A stretch of DNA of 64,000 nt from Limnohabitans sp. JirII-31 (lineage in GTDB: Bacteria; Pseudomonadota; Gammaproteobacteria; Burkholderiales; Burkholderiaceae_C): assembly GCF_002778315.1 (NCBI RefSeq), contig NZ_NESA01000002.1, forward strand, positions 62,001 through 126,000, in the 5' to 3' direction. The notes beneath the pieces were generated by a model. It worked only from the letters and a program-made list of their open reading frames with translations. It had not been told where the DNA came from and searched no databases. This document shows positions 19,905-30,000 of this stretch, piece by piece (positions within the stretch are counted from its first letter, which is position 1; every line of letters starts with the position of its first letter). Position numbers and translations under genes: made by a program.

Positions 19905-21170
19905 ATGAGCATCGAAATGATCGAAGTTGAAGCATTCAACTCAGGCACACAAATCAAGGTCATTGGCGTGGGCGGTGGCGGCGGTAACGCGGTCGAGCAC
20001 ATGATCAGCTCGGGCGTGCAAGGCGTGGAGTTTGTGTCGGCCAACACCGACGCCCAGGCACTGCGCGTGAGCAATGCGCACAAAGTGATTCAGCTCGGTT
20101 CGACCGGCCTGGGCGCTGGCAGCAAGCCAGAGCGCGGACGCGAAGCAGCCGAAGCGGCGATTGACGACATCCGCTTGGCGCTGGAAGGCACCAACATGTT
20201 GTTCGTGACAGCCGGCATGGGTGGCGGCACCGGCACGGGCGCAGCCCCAGTGGTGGCGCGTGTGGCGCGTGAGATGGGCATCTTGACCGTGGGCGTGGTG
20301 ACCAAGCCGTTCGAGTTTGAAGGCAGCCGTCGCATGGCCAACGCCGAAACAGGGTTGGCCGAACTCGAAGCCAACGTGGATTCGCTGATCGTGGTGTTGA
20401 ACGAAAAGCTGATGGATGTGCTGGGCGACGATGCCAGCCAAGACGAAGCCTTTGCCTTTGCCAACGACGTGTTGAAAAACTCGGTCGGCGGCATTGCCGA
20501 AATCATCAATGTGGAAGCTTTGGTGAACGTCGACTTTGAGGACGTGCGCACCGTGATGAGCGAAACCGGCAAAGCCATGATGGGCACCGCCGTGGCCAAC
20601 GGCCCAGACCGCGCCCGCATCGCTGCCGAACAAGCGGTGGCTTGCCCACTGCTGGAAGGTGTGGACATGTCGGGTGCCAAGGGCGTGCTGGTGCTGATCA
20701 CTGCCGCCAAGGGTGGCTTGAAGTTGTCTGAGTCGCGCGAAGCCATGAACACCATTCGCAAGTTCGCTTCGCCCGAGGCGCACGTGATTTATGGCACGGC
20801 CTACGACGAAGAACTGGGTGACCAGATTCGTGTCACCGTGGTGGCGACTGGTTTGGCCGGTGGCCGTCGTGCTGCGCCTCAGTTGCAAGTGTTGCGCACG
20901 GGCACCGATGGTGTGGGCATGCCGATGCACGCCAACAACGCCTCGCCTGCTGGTGTTCTGGCTGCTGCCAGCGCAGGGTTGTCGGGTTTGGCTGCTGGTT
21001 TGGGGGTGGGGGCTGCACCTGCGCCCACGCAACCGGACTACAACAGCATGGCCGTTCCCAGCGTGTGGCGCACCAACCGCACACAAGCTGCGGCCAAGGT
21101 GGATGCCCTGTCGTCGGGCGGCATGGATGACTATGAAATTCCAGCCTTCTTGCGCAAGCAAGCGGACTGA
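19905..21170 (+). CDS. ftsZ: Cell division GTPase FtsZ
   Basis: This 421-residue tubulin homologue forms the Z-ring. Motifs are GVGGGGGNAV, the GTP-binding signature GGGTGTG (residues 106-112), and the T7 synergy loop NVDFEDVRTVM. After residue ~320 comes a variable linker, then the conserved C-terminal peptide DDYEIPAFLRKQAD that binds FtsA. ATG 19905 follows TAGGAGAAACATC. Confidence 0.98.
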   Translation: MSIEMIEVEAFNSGTQIKVIGVGGGGGNAVEHMISSGVQGVEFVSANTDAQALRVSNAHKVIQLGSTGLGAGSKPERGREAAEAAIDDIRLALEGTNMLFVTAGMGGGTGTGAAPVVARVAREMGILTVGVVTKPFEFEGSRRMANAETGLAELEANVDSLIVVLNEKLMDVLGDDASQDEAFAFANDVLKNSVGGIAEIINVEALVNVDFEDVRTVMSETGKAMMGTAVANGPDRARIAAEQAVACPLLEGVDMSGAKGVLVLITAAKGGLKLSESREAMNTIRKFASPEAHVIYGTAYDEELGDQIRVTVVATGLAGGRRAAPQLQVLRTGTDGVGMPMHANNASPAGVLAAASAGLSGLAAGLGVGAAPAPTQPDYNSMAVPSVWRTNRTQAAAKVDALSSGGMDDYEIPAFLRKQAD

Positions 21171-21210
21171 GTGTTTCAAGCTTTCTATCAAGGTCATTGA
21201 AACGAACCAT

Positions 21211-21228
21211 GCCCCCTGAACGGGGGGC
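21211..21228. other. GC-rich hairpin between ftsZ and lpxC
   Basis: A perfect inverted repeat GCCCCC (21211-21216) / GGGGGC (21223-21228) with a 6-nt loop, with no T-run after it. It sits 5 nt before the -10-like TAAAAT of lpxC. It may weaken read-through from ftsZ or act as a pause. Confidence 0.45.
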
Positions 21229-21232
21229 TCGG

Positions 21233-21238
21233 TAAAAT
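21233..21238 (+). promoter_or_regulatory. -10-like TAAAAT of lpxC (leaderless candidate)
   Basis: TAAAAT ends 7 nt before the GTG start (spacer TCACCCT). No Shine-Dalgarno is present, so transcription would begin at or next to the start codon. No clear -35 was found. Confidence 0.5.
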
Positions 21239-21245
21239 TCACCCT

Positions 21246-22169
21246 GTGCTGAAACAAAGAACCCTTCAATCCCTCACCAAAGCGGTGGGAGTCGGCCTGC
21301 ACAGCGGCCAGCGTGTGGAGCTGACCCTGCGACCGGCGCAACCCGACACGGGCATCGTGTTCCGTCGGGTGGATTTGCCGCAACCGGTGGACATTCCTAT
21401 CAGCGCTGTGGCGGTGACCGACACGCGTCTGGCGTCGACCATTTCCAACGCCGGTGCCAAGGTGTTCACGGTGGAGCACTTGATGTCGGCGTGTGCAGGC
21501 TTGGGGCTCGACAACCTGTACATCGACATCACGGCGGAAGAGGTGCCGATCTTGGACGGGTCGGCTTCGTCCTTCGTGTTCTTGCTGCAAAGTGCGGGCA
21601 TCGTGGAGCAAAACGCACCCAAGCGTTTCATCCGTGTCTTGCAGCCGGTGGAAGTGCGCGAGGGGGAAGGTGCCAACGTGAAGTGGGCCCGCCTAGACCC
21701 GCACCATGGCTACAAGCTGAGTTTTGAAATTGACTTTCACCACCCGGCGGTGGACTCCACGGGTCAACGCGTGGTGTTTGACATGGACACCGGCAACTAC
21801 GTGCGCGACATTGCCCGTGCACGCACCTTTGGCTTCACGCGCGATGTGGAGATGATGCGCGCCAATGGCCTGGCCTTGGGCGGTGGGTTAGACAACGCCA
21901 TCGTGATGGATGACTACAAGGTCTTGAACAGCGATGGTCTGCGCTATGACGACGAGTTTGTGAAGCACAAAATCTTGGATGCCATGGGCGACTTGTATTT
22001 GATCGGCAAGCCCTTGTTGGCCGCGTACTCCGCGTTTCGTTCAGGCCACGCGATGAACAACAAACTGTTGCGTGAACTCTTGAGCCGCCCCGAGGCTTAT
22101 GACGTGGTGACGTTTGAAGATGCGCGCAAAGCGCCACCGGGTTTGGCGCAGCTCGCGCCGGCCTGGTAA
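21246..22169 (+). CDS. lpxC: UDP-3-O-acyl-N-acetylglucosamine deacetylase LpxC
   Basis: The product has 307 residues and catalyses the committed step of lipid A synthesis. GTG 21246 gives the family start (M)LKQRTLQS. Zinc-ligand and active-site motifs are HSG near residue 19, VEHLMSA (first His ligand) and [12 protein letters not shown] (His and Asp ligands). It sits at the end of dcw as in other proteobacteria. It ends one base before the convergent ruvC stop. The upstream sequence shows no RBS but a -10-like hexamer 7 nt away, so it may also be transcribed on its own as a leaderless mRNA. Confidence 0.97.
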   Translation: MLKQRTLQSLTKAVGVGLHSGQRVELTLRPAQPDTGIVFRRVDLPQPVDIPISAVAVTDTRLASTISNAGAKVFTVEHLMSACAGLGLDNLYIDITAEEVPILDGSASSFVFLLQSAGIVEQNAPKRFIRVLQPVEVREGEGANVKWARLDPHHGYKLSFEIDFHHPAVDSTGQRVVFDMDTGNYVRDIARARTFGFTRDVEMMRANGLALGGGLDNAIVMDDYKVLNSDGLRYDDEFVKHKILDAMGDLYLIGKPLLAAYSAFRSGHAMNNKLLRELLSRPEAYDVVTFEDARKAPPGLAQLAPAW

Positions 22170-22170
22170 T

Positions 22171-22719
22171 TCAGCGACTCCGCCCCGCCTTGTACATGCC
22201 GCTGGTGGCGCGCTGCAAGCCAGTGGCTGCGGCCAAGCGCGCCATCGATTGCCCGGCATGTGCGTGTGTGATGGCCAGCCCCAAGGCGTCGGCGGCATCG
22301 GGGCCAGGCAGGCCGGGGAGGTTCAACAAACGTTTGACCATTTCTTGCACTTGCGCTTTTTTGGCCATGCCGTGTCCGGCTACGGCCTGCTTCATTTGCA
22401 AGGCGGTGTATTCGGCCACGGGCAAGTTGCAGGTGACCAACGCCGTCACGCAGGCACCACGTGCTTGACCCAGCAGCAGCGTGGCTTGCGGGTTGACGTT
22501 GACGAAGACGATTTCCACCGCCGATGAGTCGGGTTGGTAGCGTGCCACCACTTCGTGGATGCCGTCGAACAACACCTTCAAGCGCGCGGGCAAGTCGCCT
22601 TGCACTTGCTTGTCGGTGCGGATGGTGCCGCTGGCGATGTAGTGCAGTTGTTGGCCGTCTTTTTCCACCACGCCAAAGCCAGTGGTGCGTAAGCCGGGGT
22701 CAATGCCAAGGATGCGCAT
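22171..22719 (-). CDS. ruvC: Holliday junction endodeoxyribonuclease RuvC
   Basis: This 182-residue RNase H-fold resolvase has the catalytic Asp in RILGIDPG (D7), the acidic segment AVEIVFVN and the C-terminal [14 protein letters not shown] with the last Asp ligands. It resolves Holliday junctions with RuvAB, whose genes are not in the window. It is the distal gene of a minus-strand run after mtgA (9-nt gap) and converges on lpxC. Confidence 0.96.
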   Translation of the reverse strand: MRILGIDPGLRTTGFGVVEKDGQQLHYIASGTIRTDKQVQGDLPARLKVLFDGIHEVVARYQPDSSAVEIVFVNVNPQATLLLGQARGACVTALVTCNLPVAEYTALQMKQAVAGHGMAKKAQVQEMVKRLLNLPGLPGPDAADALGLAITHAHAGQSMARLAAATGLQRATSGMYKAGRSR

Positions 22720-22728
22720 GGTGATGGT

Positions 22729-23466
22729 TCAGGGCAGTTGCGCGCCGCCCATGCGGGCCACGATGATGTCGGTGCGGCCCGCGAGGTATTCAGACTGCGG
22801 AAATTTTTGGTAGTACTTGGGGCGCGGCAACATGACGGCCAAGCGTGCCGCTTCCCAAGCAGCCAGTTGCGCAGCAGGCTTGTGGAAGTAATGTTGCGCG
22901 GCGGCTTCGGCACCAAAGATGCCTTCGCCCCATTCCACGTGGTTGAGATAGATCTCCAAGATGCGACGCTTGTCGAGCACGGCTTCAAGCATCAAGGTCA
23001 GCACAAATTCTTGGCCTTTGCGCAGGAAGGTGCGCTCGCCCGACAGAAACAAATTCTTGGCCAGTTGCTGCGTGATGGTGGAGCCACCCACCACTTTGGG
23101 CGGGCGTGTGGTGTGTGAGGCCGCGCGGCTGGCTTGCAACTCTGCCTTGGCGTTCTTGGCCCAGGCTTTTTCAATGGCGTCCCACTGCACGCCGTCGTGC
23201 TGGGCAAAGATGTCGTCTTCTGACGCGATGACCGCACGTTTGAGGTGGTTGGAGATGCTGTTGTAAGGCACCCAGTCTTGACGCCAGCGCAGTCGGTCTT
23301 GGCTGGTGACGATGCGCCAGGCCTCCGAGCGTTCAAAGGCTGTGGACTCAGGCGCGATACGGGCCATCAAGGCGATGCGCGCCAAAAAGAAAACTTGCAA
23401 ACCCAGCCATGCCACGAGCAGCAGCAGCAGCCAGCGCCAGATGGGGGAAGTGCGAGAGAACGTCAT
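22729..23466 (-). CDS. mtgA: Monofunctional biosynthetic peptidoglycan transglycosylase MtgA
   Basis: This 245-residue GT51 enzyme polymerises lipid II without a transpeptidase domain. It has an N-terminal TM helix (about residues 10-30), catalytic EDDIFAQHDGVQW, the GGSTITQQLAKNLFLS motif, and RKGQEF...LEAVLDKRRILEIYLNHVEWGEGIFGAE. The start ATG overlaps the upstream TonB-like gene by 4 nt (ATGA), so the two are translationally coupled. Confidence 0.96.
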   Translation of the reverse strand: MTFSRTSPIWRWLLLLLVAWLGLQVFFLARIALMARIAPESTAFERSEAWRIVTSQDRLRWRQDWVPYNSISNHLKRAVIASEDDIFAQHDGVQWDAIEKAWAKNAKAELQASRAASHTTRPPKVVGGSTITQQLAKNLFLSGERTFLRKGQEFVLTLMLEAVLDKRRILEIYLNHVEWGEGIFGAEAAAQHYFHKPAAQLAAWEAARLAVMLPRPKYYQKFPQSEYLAGRTDIIVARMGGAQLP

Positions 23467-24326
23467 CCAGGGGCTCCTGCACCGCCGCGTGTTTGCAAGG
23501 TGTTGTTGCGGCTGAAGATGAAGCGCGAGACGATGGCCAGTTGATCGGCTTGTTTGCGCATGGCCGTGGTGAAGCTGCCAAAAGGTCCAGCGCTGGTGGC
23601 AATGGCTTGGGCCCGTCGGTCCAGGTCGGGCTGGCCAGAGCCTTGGACCACTTCGGTGCTGAGCACACGCCCATTCGCGTTGACGGTGATGACCATGGTG
23701 AGTTCGCCGTAGAGTTTTTGTCCGCCGCGTTCGGGGAAGTACAAGGTGCCGCGTTCTTCGATTTTGCGCCGCAGGGCATCGTAGTACTGGGCGTAGGCCA
23801 CTTCACGGGTGGCGGGGCTGATGTAGTGCTTGCGTGGGCGTGCGTTGTCTTGGTCGATGCGTTGTTCAATCTCGGCCAAGAGTTTGAGCAGTTGGCGACG
23901 TTTTTCTTCCAGCGCTTCTTGGGCCGGGTCGGCTTTTTGGGGTTGCGGCGGGGGCAACTGGGCCAACAAGTCTTTGACTTGAGCCAGCAGCAAGGCCTGT
24001 TGTTTTTGCAACGAGGCCATTTGCTTTTGCATGGTATCGGCGCTGTCACCCGCGGTGGTGGTGGCCGCTGAGGGCAAGGGCGAGGCTGCACGTCCGCTGC
24101 GTTGTTCGCCACCGCCTGCCAACTGGGTTTGAGCCAGGGCTTGGGCCTTGTCGGGGGCTTTGGACACGACCCGGGTGTTGACCAAGATCACGTCGAGTGG
24201 CGTGTCTTTGAACAGGCGATCGAACTGCGCTGGCGCTGCGATGCGCAAGCTCAGCAGTGCAACGTGCACGCCCATTGAAATGGCCAAGGCCCATTGCAAA
24301 CGGGTGACACGCTGCAAGACGCTCAC
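23463..24326 (-). CDS. TonB-family energy transducer-like protein
   Basis: The product has 287 residues. It has a short cytoplasmic start, one TM helix (about residues 12-32), a DVILVNTRVV segment, an Ala/Ser/Gln-rich region, a predicted coiled coil (~residues 85-150) and a C-terminal TonB-like domain (ELTMVITVNANGRVLSTEVVQGSG). TonB proteins transmit proton-motive force to outer-membrane receptors, but no ExbB/ExbD or receptor gene is adjacent here, so the partner is unknown. It overlaps the upstream exoribonuclease gene (4 nt) and mtgA (4 nt). Confidence 0.8.
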   Translation of the reverse strand: MSVLQRVTRLQWALAISMGVHVALLSLRIAAPAQFDRLFKDTPLDVILVNTRVVSKAPDKAQALAQTQLAGGGEQRSGRAASPLPSAATTTAGDSADTMQKQMASLQKQQALLLAQVKDLLAQLPPPQPQKADPAQEALEEKRRQLLKLLAEIEQRIDQDNARPRKHYISPATREVAYAQYYDALRRKIEERGTLYFPERGGQKLYGELTMVITVNANGRVLSTEVVQGSGQPDLDRRAQAIATSAGPFGSFTTAMRKQADQLAIVSRFIFSRNNTLQTRGGAGAPG

Positions 24327-26416
24327 GCTGGATTGACCTCCGCAGCGGGTGCATCGTCCATGTCCACCGCGATGGCGATGGGGCCGGCAGTTGCGCTGTC
24401 GTCTTCATCTTCTGCGGGCTCGGCACTGTCGGTGCCATGGGGCTGGTCAGCGTCGAGCAGGGCCATGAACTGACCGCTGATGTCCAGGGTGATGTCGTCG
24501 ATCGCACCCAGGCGCAGTTGCACGCGTGCGCCGCGCTGCAATTCACTGTTGCCCAGCACGGGCAACACTAAGGGCAGGGTGTCGGCGCGCGCCATGGGCG
24601 GCTGGCCCGGAAAGGTTTTGAACACGGTGGCGGTGAGTTCAGTGATCTGGTGTTGCTTGAGGTATTGCAGCGTCCAGAAACGTTCCATGCCCGCCTGGTA
24701 GCCGTTGTAAGCGCTGTAGGCACCGTCGAAGGCCGAGATGATCGAGAACAACTCGGCATCTTTGGGTTTGAACGGCGCAGCCAACGCCGCGGTGTTGCCG
24801 TGTTTGGCGCAAGCAATGATTTGCCATTGGTTGACCAGGTCGGTGTAGCGGCGCAGAGGCGAGGTGCTCCAGGCATAGCTGGGCACACCAATGCCGGCGT
24901 GGGGCAGGGCTTTGGTGCCCATGCGCACTTTCACGCCCGGCAACAGGCTGGCTTGGCTGCGGTAGATGCCGGGCACACCCAGCTCGTTCATCCAGTTGCC
25001 CCACGTGCTGTTGGCGAGAATCATGGCTTCGGCCACCATCAGGTCGAGTGGCGCGCCGCGTTGGCGCACGCTGATCTGCACCTGTTCGTGGCCCGTGGGT
25101 GCCAGCCCGCTTTTGGGGTCTTGCGTTGCGTCTGCGCCGCTCACGAGTCGGAAGTTGTAGTCCGGTCGGTTGAAGTTTTCAGGCTTGCCGCGTACCACCT
25201 CGCGCTGGGCTTTGAGATGTTGGGCCAAGCGAAACAAAAACGCCAGTTGCACGCGTGGCATGGCAGGCTCTTGCGTGCCTTGTGCGTGCTGGAAATTGGC
25301 GTCGTTGAGCCAAGCTTCGGTGACGATGGCATCGAGTTGGTCGTGGCGCAGGTTGGCCGCAATCGGCACACGCTCGATGCGTGTGTCGGTGTGTTGAATG
25401 CCTAAAGTGGTTTCGTCAAAGGTGACGTACAGCGACACCGCCGGGCAGTCGCGCCCCTCTTGCAGGGTGTAGGTTTGCACCACGGCGTCGGGCAGCATGG
25501 TGACTTTGTAGCCGGGCATGTACACCGTAGACAAACGCTGGCGACCCAATTGGTCGATGGCGTCGCCTGGCTTCAACGCCAAGCCGGGTGCTGCGATGTG
25601 AATGCCCAGTGTGACCTGCCCCGAGCCCAGCCCTTGCACCGACAAGGCGTCGTCGATTTCGGTGGTCTGTGAGTCGTCGATGGAATAGGCCTGCACCGGG
25701 GCCAGTGGCAGTTCGTCGGCAATGACCGGGGCTTGGACGGCAGGAAAGCCCGTGCCTTTGGGAAAGTTGTCGAACAAGAAGCGTTGCCAGTGGAACTGGT
25801 AGGCCGAGGTGATGGCGCCGGCTTGTTGCAGCAGGGCCAGGGGCGCCGTCTGAGTGGCGCGCGCGGCGTCGACCACAGCTTTGTATTCGGGCGCGTTTTT
25901 GTCGGGCTTGAACAAGATCTTGTAGAGCTGGGCTTGGACTGGCTCGGGGCATTGCCCTTGCGTCAAGGCCAGTGCCCAGGTGTTGATTTGCTCTTGGATT
26001 TGTTTTTTCTTGTCGATCGCAGCTAGGGCTTGCTGGATCACTTCAGCAGAGGCTTTTTTGAAGCGGCCTTTGCCCGCGCGACGAAAGTAATGGGGCGCTT
26101 CAAACAGACGCAGCAGGGCGGCGGTTTGTTCGGTCAGTGTGGCTTGGGCGCTGAAATATTCACGCGCCAAATCGGCAAAGCCAAATTCGTCTTCGGGGGC
26201 GAATTCCCAAGCCAAGTCCAGCTCAATGGTGGCGCTCAAGGCGTGTGCCTCGCGCATCAAGTCGGCGGGCGAGGGCTTGTCGAACTTGAGCAGCAGCTGA
26301 GCTGCCTTGACCTTCACCCGTTTGCCGGATTCCAGTTCAATTTGGGCCGAGCTCTCTGCTTCGGACAGCACCCGACCGGTCTGGAATTTGCCAGCTTCTT
26401 CAAACAATGCGTACAT
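24323..26416 (-). CDS. RNB-domain 3'-5' exoribonuclease (RNase II/R family)
   Basis: The product has 697 residues. The start ATG (26414-26416) gives MYALFEEAGKFQTGRVL; an upstream in-frame extension lacks support. The RNB catalytic block SIDDSQTTEIDDALSV (~residues 242-257) keeps the Asp cluster that binds two Mg ions. GRQRLSTVYMPGYKVTMLP, GAPLDLMVAEAMILAN and STSPLRRYTDLVNQWQ follow, then an S1-like C-terminal region ending in an acidic tail. It degrades single-stranded RNA processively. The N terminus is not the double cold-shock domain of E. coli RNase R, so RNB/RNase II-like is the safer label. A GACAAT hexamer lies 7 nt before the ATG and there is no RBS. Confidence 0.9.
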   Translation of the reverse strand: MYALFEEAGKFQTGRVLSEAESSAQIELESGKRVKVKAAQLLLKFDKPSPADLMREAHALSATIELDLAWEFAPEDEFGFADLAREYFSAQATLTEQTAALLRLFEAPHYFRRAGKGRFKKASAEVIQQALAAIDKKKQIQEQINTWALALTQGQCPEPVQAQLYKILFKPDKNAPEYKAVVDAARATQTAPLALLQQAGAITSAYQFHWQRFLFDNFPKGTGFPAVQAPVIADELPLAPVQAYSIDDSQTTEIDDALSVQGLGSGQVTLGIHIAAPGLALKPGDAIDQLGRQRLSTVYMPGYKVTMLPDAVVQTYTLQEGRDCPAVSLYVTFDETTLGIQHTDTRIERVPIAANLRHDQLDAIVTEAWLNDANFQHAQGTQEPAMPRVQLAFLFRLAQHLKAQREVVRGKPENFNRPDYNFRLVSGADATQDPKSGLAPTGHEQVQISVRQRGAPLDLMVAEAMILANSTWGNWMNELGVPGIYRSQASLLPGVKVRMGTKALPHAGIGVPSYAWSTSPLRRYTDLVNQWQIIACAKHGNTAALAAPFKPKDAELFSIISAFDGAYSAYNGYQAGMERFWTLQYLKQHQITELTATVFKTFPGQPPMARADTLPLVLPVLGNSELQRGARVQLRLGAIDDITLDISGQFMALLDADQPHGTDSAEPAEDEDDSATAGPIAIAVDMDDAPAAEVNPA

Positions 26417-26423
26417 GGGTGCG

Positions 26424-26429
26424 ATTGTC
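26424..26429 (-). promoter_or_regulatory. -10-like GACAAT before the RNB exoribonuclease gene (leaderless candidate)
   Basis: On the minus strand GACAAT is followed by a 7-nt spacer (CGCACCC) and ATG. No Shine-Dalgarno lies in the spacer. Confidence 0.5.
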
Positions 26430-26468
26430 CCATGCCCGCCCTGTGCCGTTGCACGATGTGGTGCGGAA

Positions 26469-27059
26469 TTAAGACAGGCCGAGGAAGGCCAAGACTTGGG
26501 GGATGTACTGGTCAAAGTCGCTCAGGGCATGGTCACCGCCTTCGAGCACGGTTTGCTGTGCGCCTGCATAGCGGGCGGTCATTTCGCGCCAATCGAGCAC
26601 CTCATCGCCCTTGGCAATCAGGGTCATGAAGCGTTCGGGTTGCGCTAGGGGGCCAACGGCCAAGGCACGCAGTTCATCGACAAATTCAGGGGCAAAGAAA
26701 AAACGCTCTGCTGGGTCGTGCCAGTTGGTTTGCTCGCCGATGTAGCGGCTCAAGTCACGGGCTGGGTCCACCGCAGGGTTGAGGAGCACCGCACGCCAGC
26801 CGCGCTGGGCGGCGATCCAGGTGGCGTAAAAACCGCCCAGGGACGAACCGATCACGGCCGAAGTGTCTGCGGGCCAATGGGCGGTGCCTTGCGCGATCAA
26901 CGCGGCAGCCGCTTGCGGCGAGGGCGGCAACTGCGGACACCACCACTGCACCTGCGGAAAACGCTCGGCCATGAGTGCTGCCATCAAGCGGGCCTTGTTG
27001 GACTGAGGGGACGAGCGGAAACCGTGCAGGTAGAGCAGGTGGGTGGTGGGGGTGGGCAT
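26469..27059 (-). CDS. YqiA-like alpha/beta-hydrolase esterase
   Basis: This 196-residue alpha/beta hydrolase is of the UPF0227/YqiA type. It has an oxyanion-side motif YLHGFRSSP near the N terminus, nucleophile elbow GSSLGG (S73), the RYIGEQTNW segment, a catalytic Asp in AKGDEVLDW and His in EGGDHALSDF. Members hydrolyse short acyl esters and CoA thioesters in vitro; the true substrate is not known. It lies between the adhesin gene (29-nt gap) and the exoribonuclease gene, all on the minus strand. Confidence 0.85.
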   Translation of the reverse strand: MPTPTTHLLYLHGFRSSPQSNKARLMAALMAERFPQVQWWCPQLPPSPQAAAALIAQGTAHWPADTSAVIGSSLGGFYATWIAAQRGWRAVLLNPAVDPARDLSRYIGEQTNWHDPAERFFFAPEFVDELRALAVGPLAQPERFMTLIAKGDEVLDWREMTARYAGAQQTVLEGGDHALSDFDQYIPQVLAFLGLS

Positions 27060-27088
27060 GTCAGGAGCTTAACGCCACCCCTGTGTTT

Positions 27089-30000
27089 TTATATGACGGT
27101 GGTCGTTTGTATACCGCTTTGTAGCAACAACTGCACCGAGCTATTTGAGTTGGTCCAGATGTCAAACACCACGCTGTCAACGGTGGTGGTGGTGCTGGCT
27201 TTTTCCCAACCTGTGTTGAGGAAAGACACCGTGTCAACCGCATCGCCCTTGGCCATGAACTGCTGCATGCCAGAGTAGCCTGCCAATGAGCCCCAAATGT
27301 CTTTGTCGGTGTTGTCTTGATTCCGCAGAAAACTTGTACTGAGCGTGAATGTGTTACTGCCGGCCCCAGTCATGTCAAAGATCTCAAACTGCTGGGTGTT
27401 GATACCCCAGTTTCCACCCGGTGTGGTGGGGACTGCACTGTCACTGAGCTTCAAAGTGTCGATGCCACTGCCACCTGCAAAATAGGAAATGTTGGTGAAG
27501 TCGAACAAGTCAGTGCTGGCCAGAATCACTGTGTCATTGCCGTCACCGGCAAACACCACCGAGTCACCCACGACGTTGATGGTGTCATTGCCCGCCCGTG
27601 CCCAGACCACGCCGTTGGCGGTCAAGGTGTCAGCATCCGTGCTGCCAATGGTCAACAGTGCACTGTCGCGCTCGTTGTTGTTGGTGAAACGTACCTCTAA
27701 CTGCTCAACGCCCGTGACGCTACTGGTACCTGACAAGCCGCTGCCCGAGTCGGCAACAACGCTGACCTTGCCTGTGGCTTCCGAGAAGCTGAAGGTGTAG
27801 TCGCTGGTGTAGCCCGATGCGTCAGTGACAAAAGCACCGTTCACCCAAGAGCCATTGGCGCTTTGCAGGTCGAAGCTTTGGTTGGTGGCTGAGGCGTTGA
27901 ATGCTCTGGACTCTGCACCATGCAGTTGAACCGCCAAGGTGTCGGTGCCCGTGCCGCCATCGATGGTGTCAGTGCCGCTACCTATCAAAATCTTGTCGTT
28001 GCCAGCGCCCGTGCTGATGGTGTCGTTACCGCCTTGGCCCAGCACGATGTCGGTGCCGCTGTGCCCGGTGATGATGTCATTGCCGAACCCCGCTTTGACG
28101 GTCACGCGTTGGTCACTCGTGTAGCTGGACAGATCTATCGTGTCATTGAGATAACTGCCTTGCACCACAATGTCGTTGGTGTTGACAGCATCGGTGAAGG
28201 TTTCGACAGACTTCCACAGCTGCACAGCGCTGTGGTCGGCAAATTGCACCTCACTGTTGCTGTCTTTGTAGGTCAGGTGGTAGACCAAAGACTCGATGCC
28301 GTCAGGCCAGTCGCTGGTTGTGCTGGGGACGGTGTAGGTGTAGCCAGACACGATAGATCCATCCTTGAGCAAAGACACATAGCGCGTAACGGACGCACCA
28401 GACCCACTGCTTGCATAACCTAGGGAATACTGTGCTGCGTCGGCGGCTGTGGTGACGCTGTCTGGCAGCAAAATGGAAATCGCCAATGTGTCGCGTTGGT
28501 TGGAGCCTGTATCCGTTCCCCCTGAAATGCTTTGGCCTGCTAGAGACTTAGGCGCTGCGGTATCGCTGTAAGTCCAAGGTGCCAATAAGTCATTGCCATC
28601 AGTTCCCGTGGACGACCCGTTTGTAGGTGCATACAGCCAGAAGTCTGCGGTAGCGCTCACGCTGTGCAGTGTCAGGTCGGCGGCGACTGAGCCGTTGGCA
28701 CTGGTGATGGTGCTGCCGCTGGCGGTGCTCAAGCCAACGATGTGGTACTGTCCACCCAGGTTGTCGGTGTCTGCGGCAGCATAGGTGTAGGCAAAGCTCA
28801 GCACGGTGGAGCCGCTGCTGCCCGTGGTGGTTTGGCAGGTGGCGTAGACCGTGTGGTTGGTGCCGTTTGCATCGGTGAGGGTAAATTCCAGCTGAGGGGT
28901 GCCAGACACCACCACAGCCTGATCGAAGCCGACGTTGATATAGATCGTGTCGTCGGGTGTGAAAAAAGTCGTGTAGCCGAGGGGTAAACCAACGAAGCTC
29001 ACCACGGGGGTGCCTATAGCAATGGACTGCGTGGCTGCACCTGTCACGCTCATGCCGCTTTGTGTGAGCAATTGCACCCCGCTGGTTGAATTGGTCCAGA
29101 CCTTAAACACCGTGCCGTCAACCGTGGTGGTGGCATTGGAATCCACCCAGCCTGTGTCGGTAAAAGCTACGGTGTCAACCGAATCACCCTTGACCATGAA
29201 CTGTTGCATGCCAGAGTAACCTGCCAGTGAACCCCAAATGTCGGTAGAGGTATTGCCCTGGCCCAACACATGTTGCGCAGAAAATTTGAGGGTGTTGCTG
29301 CCTGCGTCTGTGATGTCCCAAATTTCAAACTGCTGGGTGTTGATGCCCCAATTGCCGCTTGGCGTGGTGGGGGCCGCGCTGTCGCTGAGCTTTAACGTGT
29401 CGATGCCGCTGCCGCCAACGAAATAAGAAATGTCGGTGGAATCGAACAAGTCGGCACTGGCCAATACCACGGTGTCATTGCCATCGCCAGCAAATACCAC
29501 CGAGTCACCCACGACGTTGATGGTGTCATTGCCCGCCCGTGCCCAGACCACGCCATCGGCGGTCAAGGTGTCAGCATCCGTGGTGCCTATGTTGACCAAG
29601 GCGTTTGCGCGCTCGTTGTTGTTTGTGAAGCGCATCTCCAACGCTTCGATGCCCGTGACGCTGCTGGTGCCTGACAGTCCGCTCGCCGAGTCGGCAACAA
29701 CGCTGACCTTGCCTGTGACTTCTGAGAAGCTGAAGGTGTAGTCGCTGGTGTAGCCCGATGCATTGGCCACAAACACACCGTTGACCCAAGAGCCATTGGC
29801 GCTTTGCAGATCGAAGCTTTGGTTGGTGGCCGAGGCGTTGGCTGCTCTGGCTTGTGCACCATGCAGTTGAACCACCAAGGTGTCGGTGCCCGTGCCGCCA
29901 TCGATGGTGTCGGTGCCGCTACCCATCAAAATCTTGTCGTTGCCAGCGCCCGTGCTGATGGTGTCGTTGCCGCCTTGGCCCACCACAATGTCGATGCCAC

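Noticed and set aside
19941-21611. 556-codon frame antisense to ftsZ and lpxC
   Set aside because: It spans two certain genes and their spacer; no start signal or motif.
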